Assembly: GCF_040802235.1 (NCBI RefSeq)
Contig: NC_133170.1
Coordinates: 6,463,001 to 6,527,000, forward strand
Length of the DNA stretch: 64,000 bases
Reading direction: 5' to 3'
Source of the DNA: Manis javanica
Lineage: Eukaryota > Chordata > Mammalia > Pholidota > Manidae
Both the position numbers and the translations under genes were made by a program. The notes under the pieces were generated by a model that had not been told where the DNA came from, did no database searches, and saw nothing but the letters and a program-made list of their open reading frames with translations. Positions 36,361 through 46,465 of the stretch are shown piece by piece. How positions within the stretch are numbered: the first letter of the stretch is position 1; each line of letters opens with the position of its first letter.

Positions 36361-37140
36361 CCGTAGATAAGGAAATTCACAATCAGGCATACATGGAAGA
36401 TGCAGCTGGTAGACTATTTTGATTACTTTGGACCAAAAAGCACAGAACTCTAAAAATAGTGGGTTTCACCATCACAGAATATAACATGATGCCACTAAAC
36501 TGAATTCTGTGCTAATTTCTTGACCTTTCAGTTTTTGTTCCTTCTTCATGAGGCAAATTTAACATTTTGATAATGAGTAACATCCACTCTGTATGTAATG
36601 AATCTAAATATTGTGCTTTTCATATATATATACACTTTTCTAAGTGCTATACAGTAAATTGGCACTTCTTGGGAATTTAAACCTGGCTTACTTTTCGATA
36701 AGGGGAGGATCCTCCTTATATGACAGTTGGGTGAGACTTAATAAGGGGGTAGATTACACTCAAAGAAGTACTTTCTGAGACGTTTTTGTCCCAACAAATT
36801 TAAGAGGGGTGGTCACTCAACAGTGTAAGACTACCTGTCAAAGCACAAGATTGTTCTCCAAGAGACAGTACAGATCATATCCTAGGAAAGAGAAATAACT
36901 GTACTGTACAGCAATACTTTCAACCCTAAAAATAATAGCAGCAGGAACTCTGAGTTCTTGTAAACACTTCTGAGACAATGTAACAGACCTAGAAAAGTTA
37001 CTGCAAGGTTCTCCTTAAAAAAAAAAAGTGCTCTGGATTTTCTCCAAATAAAAATGAGACTAGAAAAGAAAAAGGACTCTTGCTTTCCTAAGCACAGATG
37101 CCTGGTAGAATGATTTGCAAATTGCCACAACTCCACTCAC
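36361..37140. other. Unique stretch, possible intron of the minus-strand gene
   Basis: It would lie in an intron if the exon candidate at 37141-37239 is real. A 50-codon open frame on the minus strand (about 36850-36990) follows a TTTTCTAG acceptor-like site but lacks a good donor. Confidence 0.4.
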
Positions 37141-37239
37141 TTCTCCCTCCAGAAAGGCACTGTGTCTTTTGCTCACCTTACCCAAATTAAGCAGATGATT
37201 TTCAGAGGAATCATAAACTTGGAGCTCATTACCCTCAAA
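37141..37239 (-). CDS. Candidate internal exon of the minus-strand gene
   Basis: On the minus strand a good acceptor (pyrimidine-rich, ending 'aactcttttcag') precedes 37239. One frame is open through a GTGAGC donor after 37177 (63-nt exon, 21 codons) and through a second donor, GTGAGT, after 37141 (99-nt exon, 33 codons); both leave phase 0. The peptide starts FEGNELQVYDSSENHLLNLG and has an acidic and polar composition typical of coding sequence. It sits about 1.2 kb downstream of the CpG-island exon. Against it: that exon ends in phase 1, so a direct join would meet a stop after one codon, and the part at 37145-37176 resembles an L2 3' end. I do not recognise the protein. Confidence 0.3.
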
Positions 37240-37369
37240 CTGAAAAGAGTTAATTAAGAAATTGGGTACCTCATTTAATAAATAACTTCAAAACAAAGCA
37301 ATACATTCACTTAAAAAGGAAGAAAACACTTCCATTCATTGCACAGTGAATCTACACCTAAATCTGGAA

Positions 37370-37460
37370 GAGATTTCAGGAGGATTTCACCAGTGCCTTC
37401 ACTTGGCTGACGAGAAAATTGAGACGTAGGGCACTATAATTCAGTTGCTTATCTGCATAT
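37370..37460 (-). repeat. Probable MIR fragment, antisense
   Basis: A short antisense MIR-like stretch: 'ggctgacgagaaaattgaga', 'cgtagggcactataattcag'. Weak because it is short. Confidence 0.45.
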
Positions 37461-38034
37461 TTTCTCACATCACTATTTCTGCCCTTTGGTAATGTGGCTA
37501 TAAATTTGCAATTCATCATCCATTATGTTTTTCTGTCCTAAGACTACTACAGCTTCAGGACAAGGATGAGGTAGAAAAATACAGAAGCTCCAATACTTAC
37601 TACATTTAAACCATCAAAACAGCTTGGCTTTTTAATCAGAACAAAACGTGTGGAAGTGAATATTTGTATTTCTGCTCCTTATATAAGTATTTTGCCTCAT
37701 AACTGGTCTGCATGCAAGAAGACATCTCTAGTTATGGGGGAGTAATGGGGTTTTAAAGAAAAGTTTTGCAAATCAAGAAAAAAAGACCTGTAATGCATTT
37801 TACGTAGTTTCAAGCTGGCCTCGGGGGAAGGAATGCCTTGCCTTCAAGAGAAAACATACAGATAGATCATCTTGAGGATTTCTTCCAATATTTAGATAAG
37901 AAGTCAGAACTCAAAATACCGCATTTGAGTCTGAATTTACATATATAAAAAAAAAGCAGCAGCAAGAATTCAAAATCTTGATATTAGGAACATGTTGCCT
38001 TAGGAGAGATTTGCATCTTTTCATAGCGTGGAAA
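37461..38034. other. Likely first intron, nothing named
   Basis: AT-rich sequence between the CpG island and the exon candidate. No feature was recognised. Confidence 0.4.
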
Positions 38035-38418
38035 ACAAGCGTCCTTCCGAAGGGAAACCCGAGCGCTGGTCCGGGGTTCTCCGCAGCTCGGCTGCGCGAC
38101 CAGGACGGACCCAGCCTCCGCATTCCCGGTCCTGGTCTCGCCAGGTTGCCGAAAACAGGAATTTAGCGAAGAAACGTAAACTTCAGGATCTAGAAAATGA
38201 ACCTTATTAATTCCTACCCAAACTTTTTTTTTTTTAAGAATTCTATCTTTACTTCCGGAGTTCTCTTTTAAATGACCTCCAGGGCAGGCCCGGCCCCAGG
38301 CGGGCTCCAGCCGAGGCCCCTCGGGGGCAGGGACGGAACAGGGAAGGGGGCGACGGCCGGGCTCGGCGCTCCGGGGAGACCCCGCGCCCCTGCGCGCCCG
38401 CGCTCCCGAGGCACTTAC

Positions 38419-38698
38419 CCGGGGCGTCCGCCGCTGCCCGGGCCCGTCCCAGGGGCGACGGGGGCCGACTCCAGGGCCTGGGGGTCCCGCCCGGCAGGTA
38501 GGACGCTTGGGCGCGCCGCCGAATCGCCACCCTCCTGAAGCTGCAGCCGCCCGCGCCGCCCGCGCTGCGGGCTCCGCTCCCGGCCCCGGGGGGCGTGGGC
38601 CCCGCGCCCCAGCTCAGCGCGGCCCGGGAAGGGCCATCGCGGGGCTGCTCGGCGCCCGCGCCGCTCCGCTGCGGCGTGTCTTCGGCCGGCGCCTCCAT
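38419..38698 (-). CDS. First coding exon of an unidentified minus-strand gene
   Basis: The ATG at 38698-38696 lies in good Kozak context (G at -3 and +4). The frame runs 93 codons plus one base to a strong donor, CCGG|GTAAGT, after 38419, so it leaves in phase 1. The peptide starts MEAPAEDTPQRSGAGAEQPR, is rich in Gly, Ala, Pro and Arg, and has a basic patch near residues 54-63 (FRRVAIRRRA). No signal peptide or known domain is visible; N-terminal exons in CpG islands often look like this. The frame stays open upstream of the ATG, with only a GTG before it, so this is the first ATG in that frame here. The next exon is not established. A chance GC-rich frame is the main alternative. Confidence 0.55.
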
Positions 38699-38920
38699 GG
38701 CCCTCCCGGGACGCGCGGCGCCTTCTCCGGCGCCGCCTCCCGTCGGTCCCCGCACTCGCCCGGGGCTGCCGCCTCCTTCCCTCCGCAGCCGACGGCCGGC
38801 AGCGCCCCGAGCGCGCGGAGGGTCCGGCCGGTCCGCACCGCCGCCGCTGCCGCCAGCCGGGAAGCCGCCCAGGACGCGGGGCCGGCCCGCGCGCAGCTGC
38901 CCCGCCGGTTCCGGGCGTCG

Positions 38921-38958
38921 CCGCCCCGCCCCGCGCCGCCCCGCGCCGCCCCGATTGG
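38921..38958 (-). promoter_or_regulatory. GC boxes, G-quadruplex motif and inverted CCAAT box
   Basis: Read on the minus strand: a CCAAT box (complement of ATTGG at 38954-38958), then four G4 runs (complements of 38949-38952, 38939-38942, 38929-38932 and 38924-38927) with loops of 6, 6 and 1 bases. The same G-runs form Sp1-type GGGGCGG boxes. The plus strand shows a 10-bp unit, ccgcgccgcc, repeated twice (38931-38950). The position about 225-260 bases upstream of the ATG fits a core promoter firing on the minus strand, with a start site inferred near 38850-38900. Confidence 0.7.
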
Positions 38959-39110
38959 CCGCGCGGACGCCCCCCCGGGGCGCACCTGCCCGCCGCGGCC
39001 GGCCTCGCGCGCAGGGAGAGAAGGTCCGGCGGGGCCTCTGGTCGCCGCCTGGGGGTCGCCGTGCACGCAGACCCCCCCTCCGCGGGTCCTGCTAGTGTCC
39101 CAGGCACTGC

Positions 39111-39479
39111 ACTGACCCCCTGAGGTCATCTTCTGTCGTAGTTCCCCAGGGGGAGGCGAGGTGGGGAACCTGCAGTGGGTCCCCAGGCCCTGCAGTTAGA
39201 ATCCCCACCCGCGTCTGCACCGAGGTCTGTCCTTATCTCACCGAATCAGAGCGTCTGGCCCGGGGCACCAGGCCAGAGAACACGCTCAAGGGGAGTGTGA
39301 AGTCAACAAGGAGCTAGCGACCCACAGGTTTCCAGAGGCGCTTCGGACCCTCCATCACCCAACTTCCTGAGTCCTTTTAATTTGTCGTTTTGTTTGATTA
39401 ACATCAGCTAAATATCAAACTGAAAAAAAAAAAAACATTTTAAATTGACTTGATTTGCTTGCCTGCATTTTAAAATTCA
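39111..39479. other. Edge of the CpG island, nothing named
   Basis: GC content falls off here. I see no gene or repeat apart from an A-run at 39423-39435. Confidence 0.5.
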
Positions 39480-39650
39480 CCGTTCTCTAGGAATAGGTAA
39501 ATAGATGGAGGGGAAAAAGTTAGAATGTGGTATCTTGATCTGAGTGATAGTTACGTGAGTGCATACCCATGTCAAAATTCATTGTACTTTATGCTAAGAT
39601 TTGTGTATTTCATTGTACATACCTTATAAAAAAAATTAAATTGACTACCC
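39480..39650 (+). mobile_element. Old LINE-1 3' tail fragment
   Basis: The blocks 'cttgatctgagtgatagtta', 'cgtgagtgcatacccatgtc', 'aaaattcattgtactttatg' and 'tttcattgtacataccttat', ending in an A-run, match the 3' UTR end of old LINE-1 families. Confidence 0.65.
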
Positions 39651-42144
39651 TCTCCAATAATGAAGAGACTGTGTTCCAAAACCAGAGATAAGAGCATTCC
39701 AAGCACTCCAGCTCAAGTAAAAAGTTTCCCAGCCATCACTCCCACCTTGGAAGCCACCCCACATTTATTCAAGTGGTCCTTCATCCAAGTAACATCTCCT
39801 TCAGCTCCCTGTAGTGTATGTAGCCCATAACCCACGCCTCCTCAAGAAACCTATTCGGAGAGCAGATCAACTGCCTCAGTCTCCCCGGCTACTACGCCAG
39901 TCAGTATACCCGAGGAGAAGGAACTAACCCCCTAATTGTTAATGCACCCGTTCAGGCGTTGTTAAAAGGAGATTTTGCTCCCTTCAGATTTATCATCCCG
40001 ATCATGCATTGTGCCTAATCATTGTTTCTCTATGTGTAATTGTGGTGGTATCTACTGTGCCAGATAACATCATGAAATAATTTAAACAAGTAGTTTCCAA
40101 TATAAATTAATACCGAAAGTTTTACCTCCATATACATAAGTTAACTATAATTCAAACGCAAATTTCTAACAATTTATTCAGTTCCATAAGAAGGTGGTAT
40201 TGCAATCAAAAACACTCATCTAGTAACGTAGCTGAGAGCAGCCTATTTTGAAGTGAGAAGATGCTGGCAATCTTCTCCTTTAAAGAACTGGTTACTGATT
40301 GAAACTTAAATCCCTCCACTCCCCCACCCAGAAAAACTGTCTTAGTAGATGCTTACTTTCCCTGTAGAGAACCGCAGTCAACACCCCTGCATAGGGCAAG
40401 AAGGTACCTTACCGTAAGTATTCCGGGCAGCAGTTTTATGCTCCCTCATTTGGACATTTTGCGTTGTTTACATTATACATATTTGTTTCTTTCTTGGTTC
40501 AAGTTCACATTTGCCTAACAATATAATATTAGTTCACATTGCTGGATATCTGTATTTTCAGCTGGAATGTTTTATAACATATGTATCACCTGATATTTTC
40601 TCTATCGATGTTATTGCTTTTTATCTTCTGATAGAAACCATTTCTAAGGGACTTTGCATTTGGTGACTACGTTTTCCAACAGTACCTGAATGGGTCAACA
40701 TTATTTCATCTCAAGTTAGGTTAAAGTAAAACAAAATATCGAATATCATCTTGTACATATAGTCTTAATATACTATTTTGTTTATATAGCTTTTAGGAAG
40801 TTTGCCAGTTCATTAACGCATATTGAATGAGAACTGTCCTAGGTCCTGGCTTACGGAAACGCATGCAACCGACAGGGGCTTAAATGCCGTATCCCGCGAC
40901 TGAGACAGTGCTCAATGCCGACCGAATCCTTTATCATTTTCCTTGGGCACACAAGGTTACTGACTGAAACCTTCCCTTGCAGTTAAATGGAGCCATGCAG
41001 TGGAATTTTTCAAAATTTTGTGAGCAGAAATGATATGTTACCTCCAGGCCTGACTTCTGCACTCTCGCCATGAAAATCTGTACTCTTCTCACTGCTGAAA
41101 TGCGGAGGAGCGTGTAGAGCAACTTGGAGCCCTAGACCACAGTGGAGCCACTATATGGAAAGGAGTTGGCAGCCCAGAATCACCCCTTTCTTAGAAAGTA
41201 ACATGCAAGATCAGGGTAGAAAAACGCATAAGATTATGGACTGATGCAATGCCTTAAATCTTTATCTTTTCTAAGACACTAAAAGCTATATGTATATTGA
41301 TATGTCTTTAAAATATAATTAAAATGTTTTAAGCATACATTCAACTTAATATTCAATCTGATCAATCAGCCTCAGATTGATCTAGTCCCAAATAAGCAAA
41401 ATAAAACCAAAAAAGAATGTTCAGGAGAAAAATGCACCAATAAACTGCTTCTACTACTGATAAGAATATCACTTCCAAACTAGAATTTAAGAGAAATCAA
41501 CACTTGGCAGCAGATTCAGTTTTTTTTAATCTCACTAGAGAAAGAGAAAACTTATCTCATCTTAATAATAAATCAAATTATTTCCTCAGTAAATGAATAA
41601 TAAATTTATTAGTTATTTACTTTGATGGTGTCACTGGGCAAGAATTTATATAAATGTCACTAAAGTAATAAAGGTCACCAACAGGCATGAATCATGCTGA
41701 CTTTACCTAGTAGCATTAGGAGGCTGACATATGGAAGATAATTTCATGAAGACCTCACTGAAGATGATACATTAACAGGAACTTAGTCAACAGTATGATA
41801 TTTTGAGTTGATACAAATTGACATATCAATAGTTTCACGTCTGTGTGAAAATTATATATATATATGTAATATATACACACAATACATTATATATAATCAT
41901 ATATACACTTGTACAGTTTCTAATGTTAACTTAATTTCTATCTCTATTTCAACCAGGTTTTGCATATATTGACTTCATAAGGAAATATATATACACCTCT
42001 TAAAGAATTTGCACAGATTTTAGGTGTCACCTGTAACTGTCAAGATTCAAGTGTGACCTTATACTTAAATTGACCACTATTGCTCTTTAAAAGGACATAT
42101 CAGTCAATATCTTTTTAAAATAATTTGGAAACTGGAAGGAAAGC
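39651..42144. other. AT-rich stretch with TA-rich simple sequence
   Basis: No gene. It contains TA/CA-rich low-complexity DNA at 41850-41925. The segment 39660-39960 is more GC-rich and may be an unrecognised old repeat. Confidence 0.45.
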
Positions 42145-42460
42145 AGTTACTTCCTAAAGCACAGTCCCTGGCATTGCGGAGCTTATAGTTCCATGAGATT
42201 AGGAGAGGGGCACCCAGCCTGAACCTGGCCTATCAGAACTGCACGGAGGGAGAAGAGAGCAGACAGACAGAGAGACAAGACTGCACTTACAAGGCATGGG
42301 AAGAGTGAAATGGAGCCGGAAAGAGAGTTAAGATCAGGTCATTAAGGACGACGTACATCCTGCTAAAGAGGACTTTATTCATATGACAAGGGAATGATTT
42401 TTAAGAGATTTAAGCAAGGAGTGATGTCATCAGGTTTGCATTTTAGCAATTGCCTTAGCT
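42145..42460 (-). repeat. L2 LINE region, antisense
   Basis: Antisense L2-type blocks: 'cattgcggagcttatagttc', 'gaagagagcagacagacaga', 'ttaagagatttaagcaagga', 'gtgatgtcatcaggtttgca'. Confidence 0.7.
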
Positions 42461-43574
42461 GTCCACATATATTTTTAGGGCATTACATCAAAAAATACGG
42501 ATCAACCCTAAATGTTTCATCTCAAAGAATACACTATCTCTGTGAATGAATGAATGAATGAATAAAATCTTTGGGAAATATACTTAAATCAGGTACATAA
42601 AGGAAGTTTTAGAACACTCACCTCTTGGGAATTAGATCTTCTCCACATCTTTTTGCTACCCATATCATGTGGGGCTTTTTTTTAGTTTAGTTTTTATGTA
42701 GCAGTTTTGTCATGATTATGTAGCACGTTTTGTTAAACACATCATACATAACTGCTGCTGAACTATCTCACTGGCTGCCAGGACACTTAGAGCAGAGAAT
42801 AATGGAATGCAGATCTGTGTTACCACTGCCCTCTTTCCTGACCAGGGCACGCAAAGCTAAGATTCTGACTACTAGACCTTTCCATATGTTATTGAGTATT
42901 TTTGTTATTTAATTAGCAGTAGGTTTGATGTGCTACGGTCTATGTTTTCCATAGACCAGATTAGTGGTATGACACAGTAACCCATGAACTGAGCAGGTCC
43001 AGAATGGGAAGATAAATATATTAGTCTCAGGGGCTGCATGAATGGATTATCTGAATTCTCAGGCATATAGTTTATCTTCATGAGGTAAGATGCCACCGAT
43101 AAGACGAAGCATTAAGCAAGAAAAAATTCTGCCAATTTAAACCAGGTCAAAATGTTCTAATGACCATTCAGTGACTCTTGCTACTGTGCAATTTCTTTTA
43201 TTTATTCTGAAGAATTTGGCGATTTCTCCTACCGCCAATCTAGAGCATGGTATGTGAGAAAAAACTGGCTAGCTTCTCTGAATACAGCTTTATCTATCGG
43301 CAGTTAGTTACCTTCTCTTCTTAAGTCCTATAAAACGTCTGGGTTTTATTTGCAAGGAAATTTGGAAATAGTCATTTCTTTGCCACATACCTGCTAATAT
43401 CACATTTGCACTCATTATTAATGTTACTAATAGCACATTTGTACCCGTTGAATACCTTTCTGTATTCAATCTAAGATTTTTAATTCCACTTTATAGTGAA
43501 ATCTCTTTGGAGACATTTTAAATGAATTAAGGCATTTTAAGTGAATTTAAACCCAGCACATGCAGACCTACAAT
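42461..43574. other. AT-rich stretch, nothing named
   Basis: It contains a short (GAAT)n run at 42544-42564 and no recognised gene. Confidence 0.5.
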
Positions 43575-43845
43575 GATCATGCGGTATCTAAAGTAGTCAA
43601 ACTCTTAGAAACAGAAAGTAGAATGGTGGTTTCTGGAGGCTGGGAGCAGACAGGGAGCCATTGTTCAATGGAGGTATAGTTTTAGTTGTGCAAGAGGAAA
43701 AAGTTCTAGAGGAGTCTGTTGCACAATAATGTGCATATAGCTAACACGACTGCATTACTGTAAAGTTGAAATGATTGAGATGGTAAATATCATGTTATGT
43801 ATTTTTATCGTAATTTTAAAACCCCTCAATGACCAAGTTCACACA
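43575..43845 (+). mobile_element. LINE-1 3' UTR fragment (L1MA/MB-like)
   Basis: It matches the order of old LINE-1 3' UTRs: 'ctaaagtagtcaaactctta', 'gaaacagaaagtagaatggt', 'ggtttctggaggctgggagc', 'caagaggaaaaagttctaga', 'tgcacaataatgtgcatata'. It is the same part of the element as 17560-17815. Confidence 0.85.
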
Positions 43846-43980
43846 TGCACAATGATACCATTTGTCAGGGGCTACCTGGCCTTCAGCAATTACACTATGC
43901 CATTGATTATAAAAATGCAACCCAGTTTCAGAGATGTTAAAAAGTGAAAAAGGAAATGTGTCTTAAGATGTATAAAATAT

Positions 43981-43998
43981 GGTGTGTGTGTGTGTGTA
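43981..43998. repeat. (TG)n microsatellite
   Basis: Eight to nine TG units in tandem. Confidence 0.9.
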
Positions 43999-44998
43999 CA
44001 TTTTTTGTATTTATAAATTAGATAACATTCTGATAATTTACCTATCAATTTTATTTATTTATTGCTGGAAAAGGAATATTCTTTGAGCTGAAATATTTCA
44101 GGATTGATCAAGAGTGAATTGGTAGTGGAGTATATAGATATCAGCACACTTACTATGGAGTTACCAAAGCCCCATATCTTATTCAATAAAATGTAGTTTT
44201 TCCTGTTAATTTGGTTTCATATACTTTAAATACATCACTTCATATATTAACTAAAAATTGAAAGAATGTGGTTAAGCACTCTTGGTCTACTCAACTGCCA
44301 TATCCACTTTTTCTTAACAAAACCCAATTTCATTCAAATGTTGGCAGCAATGTGCTCAGACATGTTGTGCTCCTTCTTAGGAAAGCTGGGTGGGTCAGGC
44401 AATCAGGGGATCCGGTCTTGTTCGCCAGTTGTTGATTTAGGGGAAGCAGATGACCTGGTTTTGCTCAGTGCGTTTGAAGGAGAAATCTGCTGTGGGCTTC
44501 TGGGAAGGATTCTCCCATATTAGAGAAGAACCAATTAAAATCAACCCACCTGCTCCCTACGCTTCCTGCTTGTAGGCGTGGTTTTGTGAGGATACAGATG
44601 TAAATCCCGAGCTACTCTGGCCAACTTGTGATGGGGGCCAGGGGTGGGTGGGAGATGATGTTACGCAGGATGGCAGAACAAAATAATGGAAAGAGCCCAG
44701 ACTATTGCTTGAGTGCAACATGCTACTGAACCAACCTTGAACCTTCCTACCTCTTGAATTTTGTAAGTGACAAGATAAACTGTCCTTATTTTTAAGCCAC
44801 TATTAGGCTTTTTTGTTACCTGTAGCCCAAAGCATACTGATACCGGAAAAATCGTCCATTCAAATTTTAAGAAGAGCACTTGGGATTGTGAAATTATAAA
44901 GCACTGTGTTTAATGTTTTATTATTACCACTTAGAAAAGTTTTACTTTAGGATTTATACATATATCCCTTTATTGTTTTTCAATGAGATCCTCTAGAT
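43999..44998. other. Stretch without recognised features
   Basis: I see no gene. The first 90 bases may be LINE-1-derived, but the match is too weak to call. Confidence 0.45.
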
Positions 44999-45287
44999 AA
45001 AAAGTCAGCAAACTGTAAGCCAAATCAAGCCCACTGCCTGTTATTTTTACATAGTCCATGAACTAACAAATGGCTTTTCATTTTTTAAATGGTTGAGAAA
45101 AGAATCCAAAGAATATTTAATGGCATGTAAAAATTACGTCCATAAATAAAATGTACTGAGCCTAGCCAGCGGCTTTCCCACAACACCAGCAGAGCTGAGC
45201 AGTTGTAACACAGACAAGCTGGACAGCAAATCTGTAAAATCATACTTACTGTGTGGCCCTTTACAGAGAAAGTTTGCTGAGCCTTGA
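44999..45287. mobile_element. hAT-type non-autonomous DNA transposon fossil
   Basis: Terminal inverted repeats are visible: 'gtcagcaaact' at 45004-45014 and its complement 'agtttgctgag' at 45271-45281. Near the right end, 'gtggccctttacagagaaag' is the familiar end sequence of a MER-type hAT family; the left side has 'gccaaatcaagcccactgcc'. There is no coding capacity. The family name is left open. Confidence 0.8.
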
Positions 45288-45839
45288 TACAGATGAAAAG
45301 CAGCAGTTTATATAAAAGATTTATTCGAGTTTGAACAATGATTGATTATTACAGAAACTGTAATTTAAGCTCTGCTATATTATGCGTCTGTACAGACCAC
45401 AGTATCAATAGGTGATACATTGAGGCTGTAAGACTGCGGTGCTAATCTATAATTGTGAATTCCCACCTTTCTCCAACACCATTACTTTATCACAAGGCTC
45501 ACATCTGTAGGCATTTCCAGTGGCCTACAAAGTTTTGCATTATTAGAATACAAAATAACCATATTCAAAACACCCAGAATTTTCCCATCAGAGATAAACT
45601 ATACACCCAAATGAAGTAATATTATTTATGCAATACCTCCCATAGTTTTTTAAAAAGTAGACACAAATGGACATATGATAAACATTTTAATGAGAATACT
45701 GGCAATCAGAAATATTTTTTAAAGAAGGGAATAAACAGTTTTATGCAAATAGATTTCAGTTTATCATGAGAAAACGGACTTCTGATTTTTGAATCTCCAA
45801 ACCGCAAATCAAGACCTTTGTTCATGGAATCTATCACTT
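45288..45839. other. AT-rich stretch, nothing named
   Basis: I see no gene or repeat that I can name. Confidence 0.5.
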
Positions 45840-46000
45840 CCCATCATATAGTACAGTTATTATGCCTCTGTCTATCATTTCTAGAGTGTAAGCTCCTTGT
45901 GGTAAATTCTGTTTCAGATTTGTATCCTCTGTAGCATCTTGCATAGTGGCTTCCATATTGTAAAGTTCTCAGAGACATTTACTGAAGAAAAATGCATGCA
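45840..46000 (+). repeat. L2 LINE 3' terminus
   Basis: Sense L2 end: 'ctagagtgtaagctccttgt', 'gatttgtatcctctgtagca', 'tcttgcatagtggcttccat'. Confidence 0.75.
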
Positions 46001-46054
46001 AGGAAAAATATTCATGACCCTTAGCAATAATTCCTCTTGAAGGAATGGATCCTA

Positions 46055-46465
46055 AGCAAAAAGAAATTCAGATAACAATTTATGTATAAAGATTTTAATA
46101 GCATCATTATTCAAAACAGTGAAAGTCTGGAAGTAACTTCAATATCCAGTAATAGGAGAATATTTTCTTTATTAAAAAGTCTAGTTTTATCCATCCCACA
46201 GAATACCGTGCCAGCTTTAAAAATAATGTGGTTGAAGACTTTTAATAACCTAGAAAAAAATTCACCATAAAATGTTAAGAGAAAAAAAACAGGATTCAAA
46301 ATTGTATATTCAGTATGAATCAAGGGAAGGCACCAAAATGTTATCCACCGTTTTCATTGAGAAGTAAGACTATGGGTGAATTTTATTGTCCTTTTTCTAC
46401 TTTTCCACATCTTGCACATTTGCTGCTATAAATGTGTTTTGCATTTATTGCTAGGAAAAGAAAAC
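46055..46465 (+). mobile_element. Old LINE-1 3' region
   Basis: It follows the late ORF2/3' UTR series of old LINE-1s: 'agtctggaagtaacttcaat', 'aataatgtggttgaagactt', 'ttaataacctagaaaaaaat', 'aggattcaaaattgtatatt', 'gactatgggtgaattttatt'. Open frames within it (46082-46270) are relics. Confidence 0.85.

Larger units (their letters stand above)
38035..39110. promoter_or_regulatory. CpG island (promoter), core 38270-39110
   Basis: Base composition changes abruptly from AT-rich flanks to very GC- and CpG-rich sequence, with many CGCC, GCGC and CCCG words. A smaller GC-rich shoulder lies at 38035-38165. In mammals such islands mark promoters of broadly expressed genes. Minus-strand transcription is favoured by the CCAAT/GC-box arrangement at 38921-38958 and by the ATG and GTAAGT donor further along that strand. 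A plus-strand donor-like site (CAG|GTAGGA at about 38497) leaves room for a divergent transcript. Overlapping open frames on both strands are a by-product of GC richness. Confidence 0.92.

Noticed and set aside
36340-36420. Minus-strand 19-codon exon-like interval ending AGAG|GTGAGG
   Set aside because: The donor lies in an antisense MIR, and the acceptor lacks a pyrimidine tract.
38415-39107. Very long minus-strand open frame (230 codons) and overlapping plus-strand frames in the CpG island
   Set aside because: The 230-codon frame starts at a GTG, no other start was found in it, and it overlaps the better-supported 93-codon frame. Long frames on both strands are expected where GC content removes stop codons.
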